A stretch of 53,423 nt of DNA, from NCBI GenBank assembly GCA_964408945.1, contig CAYPBJ010000015.1:1-53423 (forward strand). Reading direction: 5' to 3'. How positions within the stretch are numbered: position 1 is the first letter of the stretch; each line of letters opens with the position of its first letter. The DNA is from VMCP01 sp964408945 (lineage in GTDB: Bacteria > Bacteroidota > Bacteroidia > NS11-12g > UBA955). Position numbers and translations under genes: made by a program. Of this stretch, positions 18,901 through 26,329 are shown piece after piece. The notes beneath the pieces were generated by a model that was given only the letters and a program-made list of their open reading frames with translations, searched no databases and had not been told where the DNA came from.

Positions 18901-19058
18901 CTAAGGATCTAACCGAATGCTGGAACGGCAGAGTAGACAACATTGGCCCAGCAGTTCCCGAAGGCACTTATTTCTACATCGTTGATATTATCGAAACACC
19001 GAACCCGGATTATCCTAAGAAAATCAACGGCTCGGTGAATCTCATTCGATCTAATTAA
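15975..19058 (+). CDS. large secreted protein with SBBP-type repeats, PKD domains and T9SS type B sorting domain
   Basis: About 1027 residues. Signal peptide; an N-terminal region like the DUF7948 domain (about 20-240); a propeller-like region with repeats containing STYSGS, ATYLGG, STFLGN and SFFGG (about 240-730), typical of SBBP repeats; two PKD-like regions (TWYFGDGDSS and TWNFGDNTPP, about 780-935); and a C-terminal domain beginning NVFTPNNDGKNDCF with EIRIFNRWG and CWNGR, the gliding-motility/CHU_C type B sorting signal. It should be exported by the T9SS to the surface or medium, where it may act in adhesion. Its stop overlaps the stop of convergent fabD by 4 bp. Confidence 0.9.
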   Translation: MRLLLKSLAVFHILLFQITTVRLDAQVFEPNYGQVTMPEGCTDSIYAYIQIPLGTVFITEKGLRLSLINENDKPLIHKSLHYQGKDTSFTIKRQVFDLLFHEAQSPQEIRFEDPVEYYNNYFLGNNEKSWKTKVHPFRKVRWVNIYPQIDAVIYVKNNQLEFDFIVKPKAHVDQIKMYFEGQKSLKILKNAIKVSGQNADFTLNAPISYQKSKRKLKQIPTQYSLTNNIVSLKLKNLNPLDTLIIDPILVFSTYSGSTADNFGFTATYDTAGCLYAGGIVDANTRRYPVTTGAFQTIYGGSNNNAEPVYLPCDISISKYTPDGSKLLFATYLGGENNEYPHSLCTDLNNNLLVFGSTLSPDYPIHRDSFIQRTKSNSFDIVITKLNPSGSALLGSTFLGNSSDDGFQTNSGGNRSDLIFNYADNYRGDITTDHEGNIFVATCSRSTNLSVTPNGFQTNNAGRTDALVFSLSPNLSKIHWGSFFGGADDDAAYSCRLDDEGHLYVGGGTASGNFPLTNNRKFDSTFNGFIDGFVLKLDAASGKYLNSTLWSSGLTSDVDDAYDQIYFIDLDANGKVYFTGQTMGYVFRSANVYGQDYAGQMIGRFNENLDSLEFITTFGNSQRGFPDLSPSAFMVDDCFNIYFSGWGSYIGVGNEGTTLGLEITPDAHQSTTDNNDFYLLALNPNAKSLAYASFFGGYESEDHVDGGTSRFDKRGIVYQSVCASCPNSPPGLNDFPTSNSAVFPNNVSIRCSNASFKLDFRLGYSVDAVFNVRSPFCVTDSAEFKPQTKYNATYTWYFGDGDSSNEFSPTHQYKAPGKYKVKLMVKDTNSCNVNAKFTRVINVIVAPNANFDVTVNPCSEAIDFAANGSSFDSITWNFGDNTPPVYNENPTSHIYAVPNQIYTATAIFKNTLTGCTDTVTKILTDSSFRPKEMNIANVFTPNNDGKNDCFQVYGITKECEKAEIRIFNRWGARVYFSKDLTECWNGRVDNIGPAVPEGTYFYIVDIIETPNPDYPKKINGSVNLIRSN

Positions 19059-19912
19059 GCAATTTTAGCTATCAAACCTTGCAATACCTTGCCTGGCCCT
19101 AATTCGGTGAATTCAACCGCACCGTCAGTTTTCATGTTTCTAACAGATTGAGTCCATCGCACAGGTGCTGTCAACTGTGCCACCAAATTCTCTTTGATTT
19201 TTGATGGATCAGTCTCTGCAGCCGCTGTAACATTCTGGTAAATCGGACAAATGGGTTCGTTGAAATGAGTAGATTCAATGGCTGAAGCCAATTTTTCGCG
19301 AGCAGGCTCCATCAACGGTGAATGAAAAGCACCACCAACTGGCAATAGCAATGCGCGCTTTGCCCCAGCTGCCTTCATACCCTCACACGCGCGAGTCACT
19401 GCATCTACAGATCCAGAAATCACCAATTGACCAGGGCAGTTATAATTAGCTGCTACAACCACGCCCTCTGTTTCACTGCAAACTCTTTCAACATCTTCAT
19501 CTGCCAGAGCCAAAACCGCAGCCATTGTACCTGGCTCCAATTCACAAGCCTCCTGCATCGCCAAAGCACGCTGATGAACCAAACGTAATCCATCTTCGAA
19601 AGTCAATACTCCAACAGTCACCAAGGCACTAAACTCTCCTAAGCTATGACCTGCAACCATGTCGGGTTTGAACGCATCGCCCATTTCTTTAGCCATAATC
19701 ACACTATGAATAAATATGGCAGGCTGCGTCACATCTGTGCGCTTCAATTCCTCTGCTGAACCATCAAACATGATATCGGTGATGCGAAAACCTAAAATTT
19801 CATTCGCCTTTTCAAACAACTCTTTGGCAGAATCAGAACTTTCATATAAATCCTTCCCCATACCCTCAAATTGAGACCCCTGTCCGGGAAATACAAATGC
19901 GTGTTTACTCAT
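19055..19912 (-). CDS. fabD: malonyl-CoA:ACP transacylase FabD
   Basis: 285 residues from ATG 19912 (MSKHAFVFPGQGSQ). The nucleophile elbow GHSLGE gives S90 and the catalytic His is H197 in GGAFHSPL. It loads malonyl groups onto acyl carrier protein for fatty acid synthesis. Other fab genes are not adjacent. A near-consensus box TTTTTTTG lies 4 nt upstream of the start on the minus strand. Divergent from the YceI gene. Confidence 0.95.
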   Translation of the reverse strand: MSKHAFVFPGQGSQFEGMGKDLYESSDSAKELFEKANEILGFRITDIMFDGSAEELKRTDVTQPAIFIHSVIMAKEMGDAFKPDMVAGHSLGEFSALVTVGVLTFEDGLRLVHQRALAMQEACELEPGTMAAVLALADEDVERVCSETEGVVVAANYNCPGQLVISGSVDAVTRACEGMKAAGAKRALLLPVGGAFHSPLMEPAREKLASAIESTHFNEPICPIYQNVTAAAETDPSKIKENLVAQLTAPVRWTQSVRNMKTDGAVEFTELGPGKVLQGLIAKIA

Positions 19913-19977
19913 GTGGCAAAAAAACACATTTTTATCGAAGATTTCCCCCCATCAAAACAAAACCGTCTATTTGTTTG

Positions 19978-19998
19978 TATATTTGTTGGAACAAATAT
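19978..19998 (+). promoter_or_regulatory. promoter and palindromic operator-like site of the yceI-like gene
   Basis: The -7 box TATATTTG (19978-19985) overlaps a perfect inverted repeat: arm ATATTTGTT at 19979-19987, two-base centre GG, arm AACAAATAT at 19990-19998. A dimeric repressor bound here would cover the -7 box and the start point. The start codon is at 20015, so this gene has a longer leader (about 25 nt, A-rich before the ATG) than most genes here. Confidence 0.55.
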
Positions 19999-20014
19999 TA
20001 AAATAAACATAATT

Positions 20015-20560
20015 ATGTCTACTCAAGCTCAATCAACAACTCAGTGGAATCTAGATCCTACTCACTCAGAAGTTCAATTTAAAGTAAAACACTTGGTAAT
20101 TTCAACCGTAACTGGTTCTTTCAACCAATTCACAGCAGCTGCAACTACGCACGGCGATAGCTGGGAAAACGCACAAATTAACTTTTCTGCTGACATCAAT
20201 TCTATCGACACTAACAACGAACAACGTGACTGTCATTTGAAATCAGGCGATTTCTTCGACGCTGAAAATCACCCTTCTTTAAACTTTGTTTCTACTTCAT
20301 TCACAAAAAAATCAGATAACCAATTCGCATTGGTTGGTGACTTAACTTTAAAAGGCACTACCAAATCAGTAACATTAAATGCAGAATTTGGCGGTGAAAT
20401 GGTTGATCCTTACGGAAATCACAAAGCAGGTTTTGAAGTATCAGGTGAAATCAATCGAGAAGAATTTGGACTTACTTGGAGCGCAGTTACTGAAGCTGGC
20501 GGAGTAGTTGTAGGTGCAAATGTAAAATTGCACATGAATATTCAGTTGGTTAAAGGTTAA
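20015..20560 (+). CDS. YceI family polyisoprenoid-binding-like protein
   Basis: 181 residues. TTQWNLDPTHSEVQFKVKHL near the start and the GDLTLKGTTKSVTLNAEF block are the YceI signature; the family folds as a lipocalin-like barrel that binds long isoprenoid chains. No signal peptide is visible with ATG 20015, so it is probably cytoplasmic, unlike E. coli YceI. Tail-to-tail with the ABC-F gene with overlapping stops; a + strand terminator lies 107 nt further on. Confidence 0.92.
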   Translation: MSTQAQSTTQWNLDPTHSEVQFKVKHLVISTVTGSFNQFTAAATTHGDSWENAQINFSADINSIDTNNEQRDCHLKSGDFFDAENHPSLNFVSTSFTKKSDNQFALVGDLTLKGTTKSVTLNAEFGGEMVDPYGNHKAGFEVSGEINREEFGLTWSAVTEAGGVVVGANVKLHMNIQLVKG

Positions 20561-22485
20561 TCAGATAACTCTAACCACCTAAACTCCAACAAGTCTAATC
20601 GTTCTTGTAGCGTTTCGACTTCCTGTCCGAGCTGCGCAATACGATCATATTGAGTGGTTAACGAAGAGAGCTCCTGTAACAGGGAGCTCTTTTTTTGCTG
20701 CAACTCAGGTATTTCCTTCTCAATCTGCTCCAATTCGAATTTCTCTTTGAAAGTCAATTTTTTAGTCTCCACTTTAGATTCCACAGAAACCGATGAATTT
20801 AAATCTTTGGGTTCCGGTTTTATTTCCGTTTCTATTTTAATGTTAACCTTCTGCCCTGTTTTTGCCAATGACAGTTCCTGCAATTCTTCCCAATCTCTAT
20901 AATCACTGTAGTTTCCAGGAAAATCACGAACTTCTCCCTCACCTTCAAAAATGAAGCAATGGTCAACCAATTTATCCATAAAAAAACGATCGTGACTTAC
21001 TATTATTACACATCCATCGTAACTCAGAAGAAAATCCTCCAAAACTGACAAGGTCTGTATGTCTAAATCGTTGGTGGGCTCATCCAAAATCAAAAAGTTA
21101 GGTGCAGCCATAAGAATTTTCATTAAGAACAACCTACGCCTCTCGCCGCCGCTCAGTTTACTGACAAAATCAAATTGTTTATCATAGTCAAAACCAAATT
21201 GAAACAACAACTGAGAAGCAGTCAATTTATTGCCATTGGCCATGGGAATCCAATCAGCAACATCTCTAACTTCATCAATGACCTTTCTTGAGTCATCAAT
21301 CTTCATCCCTTGCTGGGAGTAATATCCAAAACCAATGGTATCCCCAATAACAACCTTACCAGAATCAGGTGTCTCCAGTTGCATGATGATATTCAACAAA
21401 GTGCTTTTACCAGCGCCATTTCTACCTATAATACCAACCTTCTCTTTGCGCTTAAAAACATAACTGAAATCATTTAAAATCTTCACCTCGCCAAATGCTT
21501 TTTTAACATGGTGAAGTTCTAAAATCTTCGCGCCCAATCGCTCCATTCGCATGGTAATATTCAACTCCGATTTATGTCGTTGTTGCTTAATCTTATCTTC
21601 TAAATTATCAAAAGCCTCAACCCTACTTTTGCTCTTGGTGCCTCTGGCTTTTGGCATTCTCCGCACCCAGTCAAGCTCCCTTCTATAGGTATTTCTATCT
21701 TTCTCCAATTCACTAGCCAAGTTGGCCTCTCGCTCTGCTTTCTTCTCTAAATAATATTGATAATTCCCTTTGTATTTAAATACATCTCCGTTTTCTAACT
21801 CCACAATTTGATCACATACCCTATCTAAAAAATATCTGTCGTGGGTAACCAGCAATAATGTCAAATCTCTCTGATTCAAAAAACCCTCCAGCCATTCAAT
21901 CATATCCAAATCAAGATGGTTGGTAGGTTCATCCATTATCAAAAAATCTGGCTGCGATAATAATACTTTAGCTAAAGCCACTCGTTTTCTTTGTCCGCCC
22001 GACAAACTACTGGCTTTCTGATCATGATTGTGAATTTGCAATTTACCCAAAACCGTTCTCACTTTGGCTTCATAATCCCAAGCTTCTAAACGGTTCATTT
22101 CCTCAGTAGCGCTCTCTAATTGATCCAATGCTGCCATACTCTCAGCCTCATTTTCACTAGAACTCTGCTCCAATAAATGTTCATATCTCTTCACTAACCG
22201 GCTGATTTCACTTTCTTCCAAAAGGATGTTTTCAAGCACTGTCAAATCGCCCTCCAATTCAGGCTCCTGCGGAAGATAACCCACATTAATTTCCTTTCGA
22301 AGGATGGCTTTTCCCTTATCGGGGGACTCAAATCCCATAATAATCGACATCAACGTACTTTTACCTTGTCCGTTTGCCGCCACCAAGGCCACCTTTTCGC
22401 CCATCTGAATTCCAAAACTCACATCCCTTAAAACCGGCTTATCATGCCATGTCTTCGATAAATTCTCAATCGACAAATAATTCAT
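20557..22485 (-). CDS. ABC-F family ATPase, Uup-like
   Basis: About 642 residues. Two ABC domains with Walker A GQGKST and GRNGAGKST, signatures LSGGQRKR and LSGGERRR, and the ABC-F linker between them. The C-terminal extension (about 555-642) is a predicted coiled coil, as in Uup, whose tail binds DNA or ribosomes. ATG 22485 (MNYLSIENLSKTW) is supported by the -7 box TACTTTTG at 22497-22504, 11 nt upstream; the longer reading from 22539 would cover that promoter. Uup proteins influence transposon excision and translation. Confidence 0.9.
   Translation of the reverse strand: MNYLSIENLSKTWHDKPVLRDVSFGIQMGEKVALVAANGQGKSTLMSIIMGFESPDKGKAILRKEINVGYLPQEPELEGDLTVLENILLEESEISRLVKRYEHLLEQSSSENEAESMAALDQLESATEEMNRLEAWDYEAKVRTVLGKLQIHNHDQKASSLSGGQRKRVALAKVLLSQPDFLIMDEPTNHLDLDMIEWLEGFLNQRDLTLLLVTHDRYFLDRVCDQIVELENGDVFKYKGNYQYYLEKKAEREANLASELEKDRNTYRRELDWVRRMPKARGTKSKSRVEAFDNLEDKIKQQRHKSELNITMRMERLGAKILELHHVKKAFGEVKILNDFSYVFKRKEKVGIIGRNGAGKSTLLNIIMQLETPDSGKVVIGDTIGFGYYSQQGMKIDDSRKVIDEVRDVADWIPMANGNKLTASQLLFQFGFDYDKQFDFVSKLSGGERRRLFLMKILMAAPNFLILDEPTNDLDIQTLSVLEDFLLSYDGCVIIVSHDRFFMDKLVDHCFIFEGEGEVRDFPGNYSDYRDWEELQELSLAKTGQKVNIKIETEIKPEPKDLNSSVSVESKVETKKLTFKEKFELEQIEKEIPELQQKKSSLLQELSSLTTQYDRIAQLGQEVETLQERLDLLEFRWLELSD
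20667..20696 (+). terminator. intrinsic terminator on the + strand, inside the convergent ABC-F gene
   Basis: Stem arms AGAGCTCC (20667-20674) and GGAGCTCT (20683-20690), loop of 8 bases, then a run of seven T (20690-20696). It is the only strong stem plus T-run apart from the SRP RNA that I see in the window. It would end yceI transcription about 110 nt after its stop, within the region that encodes the coiled coil of the opposite-strand gene. Confidence 0.7.
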
Positions 22486-22496
22486 ACGTATCCCTG

Positions 22497-22504
22497 CAAA
22501 AGTA
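22497..22504 (-). promoter_or_regulatory. -7 box of the Uup-like gene
   Basis: TACTTTTG on the minus strand, 11 nt before the ATG at 22485. It lies inside the longer ORF reading and decides the start. Confidence 0.6.
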
Positions 22505-22580
22505 CCATGGATTTTGAGAGAATACACTTTATTCAACATTCATATCAGAGAATATTAATAAATTTGATGTTTGAGGAAAT

Positions 22581-23447
22581 ATGTCGAAATTTTTAACTGG
22601 AAAAGAACTTGAAAAGGTTGTTTACGATATTATTTGGGAAGCCCAAGATAATTTAATTATTGTTTCACCTTTTATAAAACTAGATGATTATTTTAAAAAA
22701 TTATTTGAAAATCACTTAAATAATCCACATTTAAACATAATAATCGTATTCGGAAAAAACGAAGAAAACAAACAAAAAAGTTTACGAAAAGAAGACTTTG
22801 ATTTTTTTAAAAAATTTCTAAATATTTCAATAATCTATGTAAATAACCTGCATGCAAAATATTATGGAAATGAGAAAAAAGGTGTAATAACCTCTATAAA
22901 TCTTTATGATTATTCATTTAAAAACAACCTAGAATTTGGTGTGTATTCAGAGGTTAATTTAATTTCTAAATTTACAAACTCACCTGATCAAGAAGCATGG
23001 GAAGCCGCACATGAAATTGCAGAAACAAATGAGGCTATCTTCATAAAAAGACCAGTTTACGAGAAAAGATTGTTAAGTTCTCTTTTAGGTAAAAGCTATA
23101 TAAAATCCGATATTTTACTTGATGACACTGAAAGATTCTACAGAGGTCTAAACAAAAAAGAAAAAAATAAAATTCAAATTATCACAGATTTCCCGACTGA
23201 ATTGGAAATTGGTTATCAACAATTAAAACGCCCTGAAAGAGAAATCCCACACAATAATCTTCAAGGATTTTGTATTAGAACAGGAATTAATATTCCATTT
23301 AATCCCAATCGACCATATTCAAATGAAGCATATAAAAGTTGGTCAAATTGGAACAATTGGGATTTTCCCGAAAAATTTTGTCATAAAACAGGAAAACCAT
23401 CCCTAGGCAAAACATCAATGCGTAATCCAGTGTTGTATAACAAATAA
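22581..23447 (+). CDS. PLD-like protein with degenerate C-terminal zinc-ribbon-like region
   Basis: 288 residues. The N-terminal part (about 20-130) has IIVSPFIKLDDY and NLHAKYYGNEKKGVITSINL, which fit a single PLD-type domain with an HxK motif at about residues 93-95. The C-terminal region (about 232-288) resembles a zinc ribbon seen in PLD-family proteins, but several expected cysteines are Thr or Ser (CIRTG, CHKTG), so metal binding is probably lost. The gene is clearly more AT-rich than its neighbours, which suggests recent acquisition. A -7 box TAAATTTG (22559-22566) ends 14 nt before the start. Nuclease or lipase activity is not proven. Confidence 0.72.
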   Translation: MSKFLTGKELEKVVYDIIWEAQDNLIIVSPFIKLDDYFKKLFENHLNNPHLNIIIVFGKNEENKQKSLRKEDFDFFKKFLNISIIYVNNLHAKYYGNEKKGVITSINLYDYSFKNNLEFGVYSEVNLISKFTNSPDQEAWEAAHEIAETNEAIFIKRPVYEKRLLSSLLGKSYIKSDILLDDTERFYRGLNKKEKNKIQIITDFPTELEIGYQQLKRPEREIPHNNLQGFCIRTGINIPFNPNRPYSNEAYKSWSNWNNWDFPEKFCHKTGKPSLGKTSMRNPVLYNK

Positions 23448-23451
23448 CAAT

Positions 23452-24105
23452 ATGCAAATTGAAATCTGGTCGGATATTGCTTGCCCATTTTGTTATTTGG
23501 GCTTTAGACAACTAGAATTGGCCATTGCTAACTTCAGAGATGCCAATCCAAATTATCAAAACATTGACATTATTTGGAAAAGCTTTCAACTAAACCCAGA
23601 GGCAAAATATGAACCCGGTAAAACGGTAACCCAGTATTTGTGTGAGGTAAAAAACCTCACTGTAGGACAAGTGAATCAAATGCAATCTCAAATTATTGAA
23701 CAAGGCAAAAACTACAATATAGATTTTCAATTTGACATAACTCCCGTTACCAACACTCAAAAAGCCCACTCACTTCTCCATATCGCGCAAAAACAAGGCA
23801 AAGGAAATGAATGCAAAATTGCCCTATTCAACCATCATTTCACCTATGGAAACAATGTCTTTGACCCTACCATATTGAACAAAATTGCACTTGACTTAAA
23901 CATAGATTTATCTCCATGGATAAACCCCTTTGAAGACGCTGAGTTACTCCAAGAAATTGAAGACGATGCTTATGCTGCACAACAATTCAATATTAGAGGA
24001 GTGCCCTATTTTATCTTTAATAGAGCCTATGCCATCAGCGGTGCCCACGGGGAAGAAACCTTTTTTAAAGTTTTAGAAACCGTAAGAATCAAATACGACC
24101 AATGA
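23452..24105 (+). CDS. DsbA family oxidoreductase, FrnE-like
   Basis: 217 residues. IWSDIACPFCYLG gives the CPFC redox motif near residues 11-14, and the thioredoxin-fold cis-proline segment RGVPYFIFN is near residue 183. FrnE-type proteins are cytoplasmic disulphide isomerases; no signal peptide is present here. The ATG overlaps the next gene's start in ATGA at 24102-24105, so the two are translationally coupled. Confidence 0.92.
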   Translation: MQIEIWSDIACPFCYLGFRQLELAIANFRDANPNYQNIDIIWKSFQLNPEAKYEPGKTVTQYLCEVKNLTVGQVNQMQSQIIEQGKNYNIDFQFDITPVTNTQKAHSLLHIAQKQGKGNECKIALFNHHFTYGNNVFDPTILNKIALDLNIDLSPWINPFEDAELLQEIEDDAYAAQQFNIRGVPYFIFNRAYAISGAHGEETFFKVLETVRIKYDQ

Positions 24106-24554
24106 AAGCAGAAATCGCCCAGTACTTATTATCACTTCCCGCAGACCGACAAGAAGCCCTTACCAAACTTATAACCCTAGCTGAATCAAACCTTCCAAAC
24201 GGATTTGAAGCCGTCATCCAATACAAGATGCCCTCGTTTGTGGTTCCAAAATCTATCTATCCCTTGGGATATCATTGCACCCCTTCTGAGCCTTTACCAT
24301 TCATTAGCTTTGCCTCTCAAAAGAACTTCATCGCGATTTACCACATGGGACTATATTCATTTCCTGAGCTTTACGAATGGTTCGTAAATGAATACCCAAA
24401 ACACTGCAAAAGCAAATTGGATATGGGAAAAAGCTGCATCCGTTTCAAAAAAACCCACGAAATTCCCTTTAAACTCTTGGGCGAGCTTTTCACCAAAATG
24501 AGCCCAAATCAATGGATTGAACTCTACGAAAGTAATCTCAAATCTGGTACCTAG
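24102..24554 (+). CDS. DUF1801 family protein
   Basis: 150 residues. FEAVIQYKMPSF and FISFASQKNFIAIYHMGLY are the conserved blocks of DUF1801 (YdhG-like) proteins, whose function is not known. Coupled by a 4-bp overlap to the FrnE-like gene. The final codons GGT ACC TAG are heptamer repeat sequence of array R4, so the repeat provides the last two residues and the stop. Confidence 0.85.
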   Translation: MKAEIAQYLLSLPADRQEALTKLITLAESNLPNGFEAVIQYKMPSFVVPKSIYPLGYHCTPSEPLPFISFASQKNFIAIYHMGLYSFPELYEWFVNEYPKHCKSKLDMGKSCIRFKKTHEIPFKLLGELFTKMSPNQWIELYESNLKSGT

Positions 24555-24649
24555 TACCCAGTACCTGGTACCTAGTACTTGGTAGTTGGTAGTTGGTAGT
24601 TGGTATTTGGCTGTTGGTACCCACTACCTGCTACCTAGTACCAACTACC
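24545..24649. repeat. heptamer array R4 between convergent genes
   Basis: Fifteen units in phase. Left units (TGGTACC, TAGTACC, then three TGGTAGT) are G/T-rich on the + strand; right units (CACTACC, TGCTACC, AACTACC) are the reverse type. The two halves can pair: GGTAGTTGGTA on the left with TACCAACTACC on the right, giving a long-range hairpin. The array starts inside the DUF1801 coding region and ends 4 nt before the stop of the carboxylase gene. Confidence 0.9.
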
Positions 24650-24653
24650 AAAG

Positions 24654-26288
24654 TTAGCACTGAATAACTCCCACGTTGTATTTCTCAACAGGCGCATGAT
24701 TTGCTGCCTCAATACCCATTGAAATCCATTTGCGGGTATCTAAGGGATTGATAATGGCGTCAACCCACAATCGAGAAGCAGCATATTCTGGTTTAGTTCC
24801 GTTGTCGTATCTATTTTTGATTTTTTCTAAAAGTTCTTTCTCCGCTTCAGGAGTGATTTCCTCACCTTTAGCAAGCAATCGAGATTTCTCAATTTGCAAC
24901 AAGGTATTGGCTGCTTGGTCTCCGCCCATTACCGCAATTTTTGCCGATGGCCAAGCCACAATCAATCTTGGGTCATAGGCCTTACCACACATAGCGTAAT
25001 TGCCTGCACCGTAACTATTTCCAACTATAATGGTCAATTTAGGAACCGTACTGTTGGCCATGGCCATAACCATTTTCGCCCCATCTTTGATGATTCCTCC
25101 ATGTTCACTGCGACTGCCAACCATAAATCCTGTGACGTCTTGCAAAAAAACCAAGGGAATTTTCTTTTGGTTGCAATTCATGATGAATCGCGCTGCTTTA
25201 TCAGCACTGTCAGAATAAATTACTCCACCAAATTGCATCTCACCCTTGCTATTCTTGAGGACTTCTCGATTATTAGCAACGATACCTACAGCCCAACCAT
25301 CAATGCGGGCATATCCACATGTAATGGTTTTTCCGTAATCTTCTTTGTAATGTTCAAACTCACTTCCGTCTACCAATCGCTCAATGATTTCAATGGTTTT
25401 ATAAGGTTTTGCCCTATCTGCTGGTAAAATACCGAAAATATCTGCCTGATTTTTAAGGGGTAAAGAAGCTTTCACTCGATCAAAACCTGCTTTTTCAAAG
25501 GCACCCAACTTGTTCATGATGTACTTGATTCTATCCAAACATGCTTCATCGGTTGGGAATTTATCGTCAATCACACCCGATATTTCAGTTTGTGTTTTAG
25601 CACCACCCAACGTTTCATTGTCAATTGACTCACCAATAGCGGCTTTAACCAAGTAACTTCCTGCTAAAAATATGCTTCCATTGCCCTCAACAATCAGTGC
25701 TTCGTCACTCATGATAGGCAAATATGCCCCACCCGCAACACAGCTTCCCATAACCGCAGCAATTTGAGTAATTCCTGAAGAACTCATCTTGGCATTATTT
25801 CTAAACATTCGGCCAAAATGCTCTTTATCTGCAAAAATTTCATCCTGCATGGGTAAAAATACCCCAGCGCTATCTACTAAATAAATGATGGGTAACCGAT
25901 TCTCCATGGCAATTTCTTGAGCCCGAAGATTTTTCTTACCGGTAATGGGGAACCAAGCCCCAGCCTTAACCGTAGCATCATTGGCTACAATTACGCAACT
26001 TCGTCCAGATACTACACCAATTCCTGTTACAACACCTCCTGCCGGACAACCGCCGTATTCAGAATACTGTTCAAAACCGGCAAACTCCCCAATTTCTATC
26101 CAAGGGGAATCCGTATCTCTTAAATAATCAACACGTTCACGAGCTAAAAGCTTGCCTTTTTCTTTCTGCTTAGCAGCAGATTTAGCTCCTCCGCCTTCGT
26201 GAATTTTTGATAACTTGACCCTAATAGAGTCCCAAAGTTGTTTGTTGATGTCTTCGTTTCGGTTGAATTCAATATCTTGAGCAGCCAT
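24654..26288 (-). CDS. acyl-CoA carboxylase carboxyltransferase beta subunit (methylcrotonyl/propionyl type)
   Basis: 544 residues, the usual length. GGCPAGGVVTGIG, GSYLVKAAIGE and TLGGA, and the C-terminal VGNSYGAGNYAMCGKAYDPR with WPSAKIAVMGG, are characteristic of methylcrotonoyl-CoA carboxylase beta subunits; a propionyl-CoA carboxylase cannot be excluded. It carboxylates acyl-CoA using biotin on a carrier such as the protein at 1774-2265. A -7 box TATTTTTG at 26293-26300 ends 4 nt before the ATG. Downstream of the helicase gene on the same strand (41-nt gap). Confidence 0.9.
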   Translation of the reverse strand: MAAQDIEFNRNEDINKQLWDSIRVKLSKIHEGGGAKSAAKQKEKGKLLARERVDYLRDTDSPWIEIGEFAGFEQYSEYGGCPAGGVVTGIGVVSGRSCVIVANDATVKAGAWFPITGKKNLRAQEIAMENRLPIIYLVDSAGVFLPMQDEIFADKEHFGRMFRNNAKMSSSGITQIAAVMGSCVAGGAYLPIMSDEALIVEGNGSIFLAGSYLVKAAIGESIDNETLGGAKTQTEISGVIDDKFPTDEACLDRIKYIMNKLGAFEKAGFDRVKASLPLKNQADIFGILPADRAKPYKTIEIIERLVDGSEFEHYKEDYGKTITCGYARIDGWAVGIVANNREVLKNSKGEMQFGGVIYSDSADKAARFIMNCNQKKIPLVFLQDVTGFMVGSRSEHGGIIKDGAKMVMAMANSTVPKLTIIVGNSYGAGNYAMCGKAYDPRLIVAWPSAKIAVMGGDQAANTLLQIEKSRLLAKGEEITPEAEKELLEKIKNRYDNGTKPEYAASRLWVDAIINPLDTRKWISMGIEAANHAPVEKYNVGVIQC

Positions 26289-26315
26289 TGTTCAAAAATA
26301 AACAATTATGGCTGC
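26281..26315 (-). promoter_or_regulatory. promoter-hairpin at the start of the acyl-CoA carboxylase gene
   Basis: On the minus strand the arm GCAGCCA (26309-26315) pairs with TGGCTGC (26281-26287), followed by TTGTT with AACAA after a 3-nt bulge; the 8-nt loop is the -7 box TATTTTTG itself (26293-26300). The start codon ATG lies in the right arm. An RNA reading through from the helicase gene would hide the start codon, whereas one begun at the local promoter would not contain the left arm. Confidence 0.5.
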
Positions 26316-26329
26316 CCAAGAGACTTGAT

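Noticed and set aside
24894..25427. 177-codon + strand reading frame
   Set aside because: It lies antisense to the carboxylase gene, has no recognisable domain, and its composition follows the gene on the other strand.
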